The position numbers and the translations under genes were made by a program. From Photobacterium profundum (lineage in GTDB: Bacteria; Pseudomonadota; Gammaproteobacteria; Enterobacterales; Vibrionaceae), in assembly GCF_003026285.1 (NCBI RefSeq), contig NZ_PYOD01000024.1, positions 1-54,889 on the forward strand: a DNA stretch of 54,889 bases, read 5' to 3'. This document shows, one piece after another, positions 1-8,466 of the stretch. The notes under the pieces are model-generated. The model was given only the letters and a program-made list of their open reading frames with translations, had not been told where the DNA came from and did no database searches. Every line of letters starts with the position of its first letter. Position 1 is the stretch's first letter.

Positions 1-79
1 CACTCTTCATACTCACCATCCTACTTTGTTACTTTCATTTACAGACATATCCCACCTCTTACAATTAGGAGGCTGCTGG

Positions 80-112
80 GAGAGGGCAGTGTGTGATGTG
101 TATAAGAGACAG
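80..112 (+). other. Nextera/Tn5 mosaic-end adapter sequence (artefact)
   Basis: Bases 95-112 match 18 of the 19 bases of the Tn5 mosaic end used in Nextera libraries (GATGTGTATAAGAGACAG). Upstream, GGCAG at 85-89 and GT at 91-92 fall where they should in the Nextera read-1 adapter; about 26 of 33 positions agree over 80-112. A natural Tn5 end is unlikely because no IS50 sequence follows. The bases before 113 are probably not genomic. Confidence 0.8.
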
Positions 113-318
113 CTATTATAAAAAGTTATCAGTATGTTTTAATTCCACTATCAAGTTTTATTATTTATTTTTCTTTGCCCCGTCGTATATTGCAAAGGAT
201 TGGCAAATACGGTTTTGTCACAAAGTTATGCTGAAGTACATCCGCTTAATGTTAACCACAGAGCCAACCACTGCATCACCAGAGATGCAGTAAGTTGGAC
301 AGTCATGAGTAGGGTGGA
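113..318. other. Unassigned flank at the left end
   Basis: About 200 bases between the adapter-like sequence and the chemoreceptor stop codon. I see no supported gene: the open frame running through it starts inside the adapter and has no family resemblance. Confidence 0.3.
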
Positions 319-1950
319 CTAGCCAAGTTCAAAGAATTGAACTTGTTTTAATACTTGCTTGCTAACCTGATTCATTTCATCACTGCAGCTTGCTGTTTCG
401 GCACAAATGGTTGCTGATTTTTGAGTCAATTCTTGTACAGTATGCATGTTACCGCTGATCTCTGTCGCGACAGCACTTTGTTGCTCAGCGGCAGTGGCAA
501 TTTGCTGAGTCTGATCATTGACTTGATGAATCAACTCTAGAATGTCTTCAATCATCTGGTTACTTTCTACCACTTTGCCTTCAGCTGATGTGGCAATTTC
601 AGTGCTGTCAAACATCATTTTAACTGCATTTTCACAAGCTGAGCTGAGTTGATTCAGCATGGCTTCGATTTCATTCACTGATGATTGCGAACGTTGAGCA
701 AGGCTTCTTACTTCATCGGCAACAACAGCGAATCCACGTCCTTGTTCACCAGCTCGTGCAGCTTCAATGGCTGCATTGAGGGCAAGGAGGTTTGTTTGTT
801 CGGCAATATTACGAATTACATCGAGGATACTTTCGATTCTTGTTGATTCGTCTTTTAGCAGGCCAACGACATTGGCAGTTTCATTCAGATTACCAACCAG
901 TTTAATAACGGCGTCTTTGGTCTGATTTGAAGAATCGATCCCTTTGTTAGCCAGCACCGCCATGCTATCTGAAGTTTGCGCTGATTCAGAAGTATTGTCG
1001 GCAATATTCATGCTGGTGATCGTCAATTCTTCAATGGCCGTTACAACTTGTACAGTGTGATCAGACACTTCAGAAGCTGAAATTTGAATATTATTATTGG
1101 CTTCTAGTAGTGTTTGACTATTGGTATCGACAATCTGCGTCGAGCTATTGATAGCAGAAAGTGTATTGTTCAGGTTTTGGATGGTGGTATTCAATGCACG
1201 ACTGAGTTCGGCTATTTCATCTTTTCCGTCAACAACACACGACACATTGAGTTTGCCTTTGGCCAGTGCGTGCGCAGTATCCATTACATGCTTAATACTA
1301 TTAGTGATTCTTTTTGATAAAAATTGACTAAAGATTACAGCGATGGCGACTGAAATGATGATGGATAAATAGAAGACATAATTCGCATAACTGATTGCAT
1401 TATTGGCGTCCTTATTTGCGGTATCCGCTGCACTATAATTCATTTTTTGAAAATCATGAAAGAACTCGTTAAGGGCGGAATATGCATCACGGTAATCTGA
1501 GAATACAGAAAAAGGGGCCTTATTATCTGGCGCATTTTCCATTGCCTTAATGAAAGCCGATGAATTGTTCTGAAAAGTTGTTACTACCTGCCTAAGTTTA
1601 GTCGTAGTCGTTGCATCACCGGCAAAGTCTTTGGATAAGGCATTTAATAACTGCGGGGTATCCGCCATGTTTTTATTAATACTCGACACATAACCATCAA
1701 CCTGATTCGAAAGGTTCAGCAAGTAAGCAATCTGCAATCCTCGAACATTCAACATAATCTCGGTTTGTGTATCTTTGACTTCTTCAAATAACAATGAAAC
1801 CGCGAAGTTTTGTGTATAAAATTGATTGAAATTGTTAGCAATTCGATCATTGGCTGATTTGATAAAAAGCAATGAGATAGCAAAGATTGACAAAATCACG
1901 CCAATCAAAAGATAGAACTTTGTTCTGATTGTTAAGTTATTTATGTTCAT
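319..1950 (-). CDS. Methyl-accepting chemotaxis protein
   Basis: Inner-membrane chemoreceptor that passes ligand information to CheA/CheW. Counting from the ATG at 1950 (543 aa), TM1 is at about 9-28, a periplasmic helical region follows that resembles a four-helix-bundle MCP sensor, TM2 is at about 191-209, then HAMP and a long cytoplasmic coiled coil. The highly conserved hairpin tip is at about 381-421, with EQTNLLALNAAIEAARAGE and GFAVVADEVR. There is no C-terminal NWETF-like pentapeptide for CheR/CheB docking. An in-frame TTG at 1959 adds three residues; neither start has a clear ribosome site. The ligand cannot be told from sequence. Confidence 0.93.
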   Translation of the reverse strand: MNINNLTIRTKFYLLIGVILSIFAISLLFIKSANDRIANNFNQFYTQNFAVSLLFEEVKDTQTEIMLNVRGLQIAYLLNLSNQVDGYVSSINKNMADTPQLLNALSKDFAGDATTTTKLRQVVTTFQNNSSAFIKAMENAPDNKAPFSVFSDYRDAYSALNEFFHDFQKMNYSAADTANKDANNAISYANYVFYLSIIISVAIAVIFSQFLSKRITNSIKHVMDTAHALAKGKLNVSCVVDGKDEIAELSRALNTTIQNLNNTLSAINSSTQIVDTNSQTLLEANNNIQISASEVSDHTVQVVTAIEELTITSMNIADNTSESAQTSDSMAVLANKGIDSSNQTKDAVIKLVGNLNETANVVGLLKDESTRIESILDVIRNIAEQTNLLALNAAIEAARAGEQGRGFAVVADEVRSLAQRSQSSVNEIEAMLNQLSSACENAVKMMFDSTEIATSAEGKVVESNQMIEDILELIHQVNDQTQQIATAAEQQSAVATEISGNMHTVQELTQKSATICAETASCSDEMNQVSKQVLKQVQFFELG

Positions 1951-2184
1951 AACAGCCAACTATAAAGAGTGATTAATCTAGAAAAGAGTGGTTAAAATTG
2001 CACAGCATATATGTCTATACGGCTTAAAACTGCGAGATTCGAGTGTAGCAATCGCTAGAGATATGCAGTTATCGCTTTAGGGTATGTAGCGGCCGTAATA
2101 TTAATAACTTTAGAGATACTTAGAAGGGTAAAGCAATGCCGCTCACATTAATTGAACGGCATTATTCTGTGTTAGTCGTAATGT

Positions 2185-2976
2185 CTATAACGTACAGCTT
2201 TGTCGCTTGGTATTTGTTGCTGGTAGTTGAGCTATTTCAGCTTTTAAATCATCAATACGCGTTGCATGAGATGGATGAGTTGATAGTAACTCTGGAGGCT
2301 GATTTCCTCCCGATGCTTTTGCCATATTTTTCCATAGCTCAACACTCTGGTATGGGTCAAACCCTGACTCAGCCATTAACCTTAATCCAATAATATCTGA
2401 TTCAGATTCTTGGGCTCGTCCATAAGGCATAAGTACGCCATATTGAACACCTAAGCCTAAACCAGCCATTGCTGCACCTTGGTATTGCGTACCGCTCATT
2501 GCAATATTGGTAAGCTCTAAACCTGCGTTTGCGAGCTGGCTACGAGATAACCTTTCATTACTATGCTGCGCCATTACATGACCGATCTCATGACCAATAA
2601 CCGTTGCTAATTGATCTTGGTTTTTAGCTACGTTAAGTAACCCGGTATAGACGCCAATTTTACCGCCGGGGAGTGCAAATGCATTCACTTGGTCGCTATC
2701 AAAAACAACGACTTCCCATTGGTCAAAGTCAGGTTGTGGACCTAATTGTGTAGTGATTGCGCTTGTAACACATTGAACGTATTGGTTAGTTTTAGCATCA
2801 GTGTTGATCTTCTCTTGCTTTTTCAATTCTTCAAATGACTGAGCACCAAGCTGAGACATATCGTTACCCGAAAAAAGCAAAACTTGCTGGCGGCCAGTGG
2901 GAGAACTCGAGCACGCAGTAAGAGTCAGTGACGATGCTATTAATGCCGTTAAAAATAGAGGATGCTGTAGTTTCAT
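2185..2976 (-). CDS. M48-family metalloprotease lipoprotein (LoiP/YggG-like)
   Basis: Predicted outer-membrane-anchored zinc protease, similar in size and layout to E. coli LoiP (YggG). A lipoprotein signal ends at LTLTAC with the acylated Cys at residue 22. HEIGH at about 129-133 gives two zinc ligands and the catalytic Glu, and the ESESD segment near 190 supplies the third ligand. STHPSHATRI near the C-terminus is a family hallmark. I chose the ATG at 2976 because AAGGAG lies 8 bases upstream; an earlier in-frame ATG at 2994 overlaps that ribosome site. Known family members take part in envelope quality control; the substrate here is unknown. Confidence 0.9.
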   Translation of the reverse strand: MKLQHPLFLTALIASSLTLTACSSSPTGRQQVLLFSGNDMSQLGAQSFEELKKQEKINTDAKTNQYVQCVTSAITTQLGPQPDFDQWEVVVFDSDQVNAFALPGGKIGVYTGLLNVAKNQDQLATVIGHEIGHVMAQHSNERLSRSQLANAGLELTNIAMSGTQYQGAAMAGLGLGVQYGVLMPYGRAQESESDIIGLRLMAESGFDPYQSVELWKNMAKASGGNQPPELLSTHPSHATRIDDLKAEIAQLPATNTKRQSCTL

Positions 2977-3165
2977 ATGAATGACTCCTTCCATTCCTTA
3001 ATTATAAATTATGTATCTATTATGACGTGACTATCTATACAAGTACTAGATCAATCACTGTTATTTATATGCATCTTGAATAGCTGAGGGGTAATTCGAT
3101 GGAATTAAGACGGTTAACTGGTATTCTACCTACAGAGTAAAACAAACTGGACATTAGGCATTTTA

Positions 3166-3600
3166 ATGACAATTTGGAAGAAAGCTTTTACGCTCGACAC
3201 CCTAAACCAAACTTCATCGAATACACTGGTTGAACATTTAGGGATTAAATATTCATCGTTTGATGATAATAGCCTATCGGCAACCATGCCAGTAGAGCCT
3301 AAAACGCATCAACCACTTGGTATGCTACATGGTGGAGCATCGGTGGTATTAGCTGAAACATTAGGCTCAATTGCAGCAAATATGTGTGTTGATGAAAAAA
3401 AATATTGTGTTGGCTTAGATATTAATGCCAATCATATTCGTGCTATGCGAACAGGCAATGTGACGGGAAAGGCCACACCACTTCATATCGGTGTTACAAC
3501 GCAAGTATGGCAAATTGAAATTAGTGACGAGAGAGAGCGACTTGTTTGTACTAGTCGAATTACTATGGCAGTGATGCAACATAAGAAGAATGAACAATAA
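3166..3600 (+). CDS. menI: 1,4-dihydroxy-2-naphthoyl-CoA hydrolase (hotdog thioesterase)
   Basis: Cytoplasmic PaaI-type hotdog thioesterase, 144 aa against 136 aa for E. coli MenI (YdiI). The alignment from memory is strong throughout: LGMLHGGASVVLAETLGS, INANHIRA and VWQIEI are all present. His55 (LHGG) and Glu64 (LAE) match the active-site positions. MenI releases CoA from dihydroxynaphthoyl-CoA in menaquinone synthesis; YdiI is also promiscuous on acyl- and benzoyl-CoAs, so the physiological substrate is inferred. The next small gene begins directly after its stop codon, so the two are probably co-transcribed. Confidence 0.88.
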   Translation: MTIWKKAFTLDTLNQTSSNTLVEHLGIKYSSFDDNSLSATMPVEPKTHQPLGMLHGGASVVLAETLGSIAANMCVDEKKYCVGLDINANHIRAMRTGNVTGKATPLHIGVTTQVWQIEISDERERLVCTSRITMAVMQHKKNEQ

Positions 3601-3837
3601 ATGTTAATGACGTTTTCAGAAGGTAAAATTATAGCCAATCAACATGAGCTTGTTATTCGTATTGAAAGCGCTGCAAAAGTGACACTGCAGGCGCAAGTCG
3701 ATGAAGTTACATTGATTGGCGGTGCTAATGTAATAACAGCAACAGGAAGTGGAATAAACTGGTCTATACGATTAGACAATGAAGAGCAGTTAAAGGAACT
3801 GTCTAACGAAATTGGAATTGCTATACAAAAATATTAA
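3601..3837 (+). CDS. Small conserved protein, possibly DUF3389
   Basis: A 78-aa soluble protein whose ATG follows the menI stop codon without a gap; a second ATG at 3607 could also be used. It has no signal peptide or membrane segment. The alternating beta pattern (GKIIANQHELVIRIE, then VTLIGGANVITATGSG) and C-terminal helix recall a Vibrio family I believe is DUF3389. No function is known. Tight coupling to menI suggests co-expression, not necessarily a shared pathway. Confidence 0.65.
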   Translation: MLMTFSEGKIIANQHELVIRIESAAKVTLQAQVDEVTLIGGANVITATGSGINWSIRLDNEEQLKELSNEIGIAIQKY

Positions 3838-3849
3838 TACCGTTATATA

Positions 3850-3874
3850 GAAAGAGGTATTACTTACCTCTTTT
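3850..3874 (+). terminator. Rho-independent terminator after the menI pair
   Basis: Perfect 9-bp stem AAAGAGGTA / TACCTCTTT (3851-3859 with 3865-3873), 5-base loop, T-run at the end. It lies just past the small gene's stop codon. Confidence 0.75.
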
Positions 3875-4084
3875 AAATAACGTCACCGTTATTTTATATG
3901 GTTAGCGAATATTTCTTTCTTCTTAATTACTAAATTAGTATTTAAATAAATCGCTAGTATTATTATGCGTTTTATTGCACTCTTGTTGACGTAATTAAAA
4001 CTATAATAGATTTTATGTTTATTCTTTAGTGGAATAAAATTTTTAAAGTGGTCAGTAATGTTAGGTTAGAATAAGGATGTTATT

Positions 4085-4978
4085 ATGAATAAGCTCCAGC
4101 TAAAGCGAATTGCTGAAAGTGCTTATCAAGCGATGTTTAGCCAAAAGCCTGACGTGAGTAATATTCAAGAAACATTTTATGGCTGGGTTGTTTTTCTTAT
4201 TTCACCCAAAGGAAAAGTGGTAGTGAAATTTTCTCGTGAATTTGGGCGAATAGAGAAAGAGGTTACAGCTCTTGGATTATTGAAAAAAAAAGTGATTTGC
4301 CCTGTGCCTGAAGTGTACTTTTTTGGTCGTTCAGAGGGCTACGATTACATGCTAATTGAATGGCTAGAAGGTATATCAGCTTATGAATTACCTAATAACC
4401 CCAAAGTGATAGAAACGTTCCGAGAAGATTATACAAACATATTAATTGCATTACATGAACACACTGACTCCCGAGGGTTTGAAGTTACAACTGAAAAGTT
4501 TGAGCCATCTTTGATCGATGCTTTTGATCAGTGGATGTATCCTGTCTTGCGGTATGTACTAAGTAGTGCTTCACCATTTTCCTGTGAATTAAAAGATGCT
4601 TACAGGTTTTTGTGGGAGAAAAAAACGGAAATATTAACGCCGATTAATAATCAATCTTCTTTTGTTCATGATGACTGCCACATTGCAAATGTTCTTTTTG
4701 ACCCGAAAACATATAAAATATCAGGATTACTTGATCCCTGCGATGTCGGCTTTAAACATAAAGAGTTTGATATTTTTCACTTGTTTGATGTAAGAGAAGA
4801 TTTAAAATTAGTTGCTCGTTATCATGAAAAATCTCCATTAATTGAAGGGTTTGAGATTCGTCGTTACTTTTTAGGCTTGTGGGACGACGCTAAACATAGC
4901 CGTAATATCGGCTGGTATGATGAATCTTGGATTAACAGTAAACTTGATCGATTTAACACTGCTTATAAGCAGGCGTAA
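4085..4978 (+). CDS. Aminoglycoside-phosphotransferase-fold kinase
   Basis: 297-aa protein with the APH/choline-kinase fold. An ATP-site lysine is likely K48 in VVVKF. The catalytic loop is FVHDDCHIANVLFD (193-206), with the catalytic Asp and metal-binding Asn of the HxDxxxxN pattern, and LLDPCDVG (215-222) is the DFG-equivalent metal loop. The family phosphorylates small hydroxylated metabolites (aminoglycosides, homoserine, fructosamine, choline) and sequence alone does not say which. It stands alone with a 247-bp gap before it, so there is no resistance-cassette context; I would not call it an antibiotic-resistance gene. Confidence 0.75.
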   Translation: MNKLQLKRIAESAYQAMFSQKPDVSNIQETFYGWVVFLISPKGKVVVKFSREFGRIEKEVTALGLLKKKVICPVPEVYFFGRSEGYDYMLIEWLEGISAYELPNNPKVIETFREDYTNILIALHEHTDSRGFEVTTEKFEPSLIDAFDQWMYPVLRYVLSSASPFSCELKDAYRFLWEKKTEILTPINNQSSFVHDDCHIANVLFDPKTYKISGLLDPCDVGFKHKEFDIFHLFDVREDLKLVARYHEKSPLIEGFEIRRYFLGLWDDAKHSRNIGWYDESWINSKLDRFNTAYKQA

Positions 4979-5057
4979 ATCTTTCTGGATAATCATGACT
5001 TTAGATATTATTGTTACCTAATAGATGGTCAACTAAAATGTGCCAAGGATGCGATAA

Positions 5058-5681
5058 ATGAAAAAGATTGTTACTGGTTTTTGTGTGTTGCTACTTGTTG
5101 GCTGTGCGCAGCAAAAAAGTATTCAGGAGCCAGGAAAACAGCCTGAAGTAGGTAAAGAGGTTGAAGTGCCTGTTGTTGAGCCAAGTATTCCTGAAGTGAT
5201 AACTCCAGAAGTTAAACCAGAAATTAAGCCTTTGCCAGAGGTTAAACCTGTATCTGAAAAGAAACCCAAACCTGTACCTGTCGTGACGAAAACTAAAGAT
5301 GGGAAGTTAATTCTTGGTGCACAAGAGTGGGTTTGGTTTGATGAAGTGCAGACACATGTCAAAGTGAAGATTAATACCAATAGCAAAGTATCGACAATTG
5401 GAACATCAGATGTTGAAAACTTTGAACGTGACGGCAAAAGTTGGGTTAAATTTACAAGTGGTGGAAAATCGATAGAGCGCCCTGTTGTTCGTTGGACGAA
5501 GTCTAATGGCGACGATAATAAGCAAGCTGTTGTTAAACTACGTACCAAATTGGGTGAATTAAACGAACAAACAGAATTTATTTTAATTAAAGGCTCTGGT
5601 GTAACGTTGGGAGAAAACTTTACTCGCGACGTTGCTGTACGTGATGCAAAAAGAAACTACGTACAACCTAAAGTGAAATAA
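5058..5681 (+). CDS. Lipoprotein with a degenerate retropepsin-like domain
   Basis: The signal peptide ends at LLVGC with the lipid-anchored Cys at residue 16. A Pro/Val/Glu/Lys-rich linker (about 25-78, repeated PEV and KP motifs) leads to a C-terminal domain matching the so-called ATP-dependent zinc protease family (PF05618). Recognisable are LGAQEWVWF, VENFERDGKSWVKF and RDVAVRDAKRNYVQPK. The hallmark DTGA catalytic segment reads NTNS (106-109), so the aspartate nucleophile is missing and the protein is probably not an active protease. It may be a binding or scaffold protein in the periplasm. Confidence 0.75.
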   Translation: MKKIVTGFCVLLLVGCAQQKSIQEPGKQPEVGKEVEVPVVEPSIPEVITPEVKPEIKPLPEVKPVSEKKPKPVPVVTKTKDGKLILGAQEWVWFDEVQTHVKVKINTNSKVSTIGTSDVENFERDGKSWVKFTSGGKSIERPVVRWTKSNGDDNKQAVVKLRTKLGELNEQTEFILIKGSGVTLGENFTRDVAVRDAKRNYVQPKVK

Positions 5682-5708
5682 GGCCTTGTCAATAAGATGT
5701 GTTTATTA

Positions 5709-5735
5709 AAAAAGCGGTGTGAGTCACCGCTTTTT
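5709..5735. terminator. Bidirectional terminator
   Basis: Perfect 11-bp stem AAAAAGCGGTG / CACCGCTTTTT with a 5-base loop. It has an A-run on one side and a T-run on the other, and sits between two convergent genes. Confidence 0.88.
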
Positions 5736-5761
5736 AATTACTGCAATCTACGCGATATTAA

Positions 5762-6586
5762 TTAAGCTTCTACAAGAACTTCATAGCTTGAAAACTTACG
5801 AATATTAATCACACCCGTATCAAAGAATAAATATTGCCCTTTAATACCAACTAATGTGCCTTCTACAACTGGCTCTTTGTCAAAGTTATGCGACGTTATC
5901 TTTGTTGGATATTCAGTAACCGGAAACTTAATATCAACAATTTCACCATCAAGACGTTCAACAGCATCATCACCGTATAAGTCTGTTATCTCTTTAATGC
6001 GAGCTTCAATTTCAGGTAGCAGTCTTTCTGCTTCTTGCTTCAAATCGATAGCGTCATTATCGCCTTTCAGCATTGCACGCCAGTTTGTTTTATCGGCAAC
6101 CATTTCAGCAATGGCTATTTCGACTAAACCTGAAATTTGACGAGTTTTTACTTTTAAAATGGCAAGTGCTTGTGTTGCCCCTTGATCTATCCAGCGAGTA
6201 GGGATCTGAGTATGGCGTGTAATGCCTACTTTTAAAGCTGAGGTATTCGATAAGTAGACATAATGAGGCACCATGCAATTTGCCACGCCCCATTCAGGTT
6301 CACGACATGTTCCCTTGGCGTAATGGCATGTTTCTGGCTTCATAATACACATGTCACAACGGGCAAGCTTTTTCATACAAGGAAAGCAATGACCTTGAGA
6401 ATAGCTTTTTTTGGTTTTTTTACCGCAGGCATCACAAAAGATATTACCAGTGTGAGTCAACTTTAGATGTTTTCCAATCAATGGGTTTAGTGCTAATTGT
6501 TCTTCGCCGATAGGTAAGTAGTATTCAACCACATCGCCTAACGTTGACTTCATTTTGCTTAATGTACCTTGCATGACTTTGCTCAT
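5762..6586 (-). CDS. DUF2797 family protein (zinc-ribbon plus GIY-YIG-like)
   Basis: 274-aa cytoplasmic protein of the DUF2797 family. An N-terminal beta region is followed by a cysteine cluster (CDAC, CFPC, CDMC and more, about residues 50-95) that probably binds zinc. YVYLSNTSALKVGITR with a following WIDQGA resembles a GIY-YIG nuclease core, which suggests a nucleic-acid role. No member has a settled function that I know of. It ends head-on against the lipoprotein gene, with a shared terminator between them. Confidence 0.8.
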   Translation of the reverse strand: MSKVMQGTLSKMKSTLGDVVEYYLPIGEEQLALNPLIGKHLKLTHTGNIFCDACGKKTKKSYSQGHCFPCMKKLARCDMCIMKPETCHYAKGTCREPEWGVANCMVPHYVYLSNTSALKVGITRHTQIPTRWIDQGATQALAILKVKTRQISGLVEIAIAEMVADKTNWRAMLKGDNDAIDLKQEAERLLPEIEARIKEITDLYGDDAVERLDGEIVDIKFPVTEYPTKITSHNFDKEPVVEGTLVGIKGQYLFFDTGVINIRKFSSYEVLVEA

Positions 6587-6779
6587 TTATCTTGCTTTTA
6601 TAATGACTTCATTTTAACAGTTACTGCGTAGCAGGGGCATAAAAAAATAACACGTACTAAAATTGTTCATTTATGTGAAATGTTATGTGAATTTTCTTAT
6701 TTTTTTGATAAGAGTTGTTTACTATATATTATTGCTTGGTATCATTTTGCTGATATAACAATAATATGGAATGGATGCA

Positions 6780-7229
6780 ATGAAAGTAAAATTACTATTA
6801 AGCAGTATTGTACTTGTCGCAACAACTGCTGTAGCTAGCCCGTTTGAAAAGCCAGAAGATGCGATTCACTATCGTCAATCAGCATTTACAATGATTGCTG
6901 CAAACTTTGGTGATATGGCTGAAATGGTAAAAGGTCGTAAAGATTGGAACCAAGACGTTTTTGCTCAACGTGCTCAGTATATTTCCCTGCTATCCCTGAT
7001 GCCTGAAGAGGCATTTAATGTTGAAGGCTCTGACAAAGGTGATACGAAAGCTAAGCCTGAAATCTGGAGTGATTGGAATGGTTTTACGGGTAAATTAACA
7101 AAGTTCCAAGGTGATTTGGCGCAGTTGGCAAAAGTGTCATCAGAAGGTGATGAACGAACAACTAAAAAAGCGTTTGGTGTTGCCGCTAAAAACTGTAAGT
7201 CTTGCCATACAGATTACAAGTTTCGTTAA
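6780..7229 (+). CDS. Cytochrome c' (periplasmic)
   Basis: Secreted class II c-type cytochrome. The signal peptide (about 1-20, cleaved after AVA) precedes a mature four-helix protein beginning SPFEKPEDAI. The heme motif CKSCH is near the C-terminus (C139, C142, H143), as is usual for cytochrome c'. An in-frame ATG at 6771 adds MDA; I prefer 6780 because the signal sequence then starts cleanly. Family members bind NO or CO and can serve in NO tolerance or electron transfer. It faces a b561-type cytochrome gene 117 bp away, a plausible electron donor. Confidence 0.9.
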   Translation: MKVKLLLSSIVLVATTAVASPFEKPEDAIHYRQSAFTMIAANFGDMAEMVKGRKDWNQDVFAQRAQYISLLSLMPEEAFNVEGSDKGDTKAKPEIWSDWNGFTGKLTKFQGDLAQLAKVSSEGDERTTKKAFGVAAKNCKSCHTDYKFR

Positions 7230-7261
7230 ACGTTTGGTGAAATAATAGTAACACTGATAGT

Positions 7262-7311
7262 AAAACACCGAAGGTAGATGACATTTAATCATACTGCGTT
7301 CGGTGTTTTTT
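7262..7311. terminator. Terminator between the convergent cytochrome genes
   Basis: AAAACACCGAA (7262-7272) pairs perfectly with TTCGGTGTTTT (7299-7309) across a 26-base loop and is followed by further T. It can serve either strand. Confidence 0.7.
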
Positions 7312-7345
7312 AGTGTCTGTTGTAATTTACCTTTAAATTTGGGGT

Positions 7346-8026
7346 TTAAAAAAGGTAAGCAACAATGTCTTTTGCTAAGTATGAATATACAGCAGAACCT
7401 ATTGTGGCAAATACTATCCAGCCAATAAGGCCATTGACCATTTTCGGAGCTGTATTTGTATCGATTTCTGTGGCTGTTTCTTTGCGACCACTGAACATTG
7501 GTTTTATTAGGTTATCTTTTTTATATAGATAAAAGAAAATAGCCACAAGATGTAAAACAATAGCACCGAGCATTACATCAAAATTCAATGCATGAATCTC
7601 GGTCATCAAGCTGCTTTCTTCACCGGTAATGTACATTGCTAAAGGGCCTTCAGATATAATATCGTCGTTAGCAAAAAGACCGGTAATCAGCTGAGTAGCG
7701 AGTAAAATGAAGAAGCCTAAAACCATATATCCGCCAGCAGGGTTATGGCCTAAATGCACATCATCATTTTGTTTCTTACGCATTGATTGAAAATATTGAA
7801 GAACAGCACGTGGAGAACGTACAAAAAGAAGAAACTTTGCAGTGTCACTGCCAATAAAACCCCAAATAATACGTGTTAACAAAAGCGTTAATAGGAAGTA
7901 AGCAATAGCAAAATGCCAGTCCATTAACCCTTCAGTACCGGTGTACCATAAACCGCCAATACACAAGACTTGAAGCCAGTGATAACCACGAACAAAGCTA
8001 TCCCAGATTGCTGTTGATACTTTCAT
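7346..8026 (-). CDS. Cytochrome b561-family membrane protein
   Basis: Inner-membrane diheme b-type cytochrome of the Ni/Fe-hydrogenase/b561 group. Four hydrophobic segments are visible, plus a fifth at the C-terminus. Histidines in or near membrane helices (H16, H38 and later ones in EIHALNFD and IVLHLVAIFF) are candidate heme ligands. The motif RIIWGFIGS between helices 2 and 3 is typical. I start at the ATG at 8026, where GGAAAG is well spaced; the ATG at 8038 overlaps that site. It probably passes electrons from the quinone pool to a periplasmic c-type cytochrome, possibly the neighbouring cytochrome c'. Confidence 0.85.
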   Translation of the reverse strand: MKVSTAIWDSFVRGYHWLQVLCIGGLWYTGTEGLMDWHFAIAYFLLTLLLTRIIWGFIGSDTAKFLLFVRSPRAVLQYFQSMRKKQNDDVHLGHNPAGGYMVLGFFILLATQLITGLFANDDIISEGPLAMYITGEESSLMTEIHALNFDVMLGAIVLHLVAIFFYLYKKDNLIKPMFSGRKETATEIDTNTAPKMVNGLIGWIVFATIGSAVYSYLAKDIVAYLF

Positions 8027-8353
8027 AATACTTTCCATTAGATTGTGATAGGCCGGTTATGATTGATTTGATAAATATGAAACCGGAAATTTTGTTCGCA
8101 ACGGTATAATATCAACCTAAATAAGTATCTGTTCATTCTTGCTGGCTAAAATCGATCATAACGGCGTTAGAAATTTTATAATTAGAACCACTAGTTACTT
8201 CAATTTCTGTCTTGTTCTTATCGATTTTTCCTGAACAAATTTATGATCACTTACTTATCCAGATTGATATAACGTTAGCTATATACGTGATATTTTCTCA
8301 AAATTAACAATCTAGTACTACATTTGTTGCATTTTTTTACAATTAATTTATAT
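8027..8353. other. Intergenic region without a supported gene
   Basis: AT-rich DNA between the b561 gene (reading away) and the terminator of the cis/trans isomerase gene. It should hold the b561 promoter. I see no convincing ORF or RNA. Confidence 0.4.
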
Positions 8354-8384
8354 AAAAAAGCTAGTAGAAACTTTCTACTAGCTT
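8354..8384 (-). terminator. Terminator of the cti gene
   Basis: AAGCTAGTAG / CTACTAGCTT stem with a 7-base loop. Read on the minus strand it is followed by six T (8359-8354). It lies downstream of the cti stop codon. Confidence 0.8.
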
Positions 8385-8466
8385 AAATACGAATCTAGAC
8401 AAATACTTGATTCAAATTATTTACATAGAACGGTATAACAGAGTCAATGCACCTAAAACAAGCTAC

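Noticed and set aside
93..293. 66-codon plus-strand frame at the left end
   Set aside because: It starts inside the adapter sequence and has no family resemblance.
4085..4978. Antibiotic-resistance call for the APH-fold kinase
   Set aside because: The fold is shared by many metabolite kinases and there is no resistance-type context.
5123..5548. 141-codon minus-strand frame in the lipoprotein gene
   Set aside because: Ser/Thr/Pro-rich mirror of the Pro/Glu/Val/Lys repeats on the other strand; the plus-strand lipoprotein has a lipobox and a known domain.
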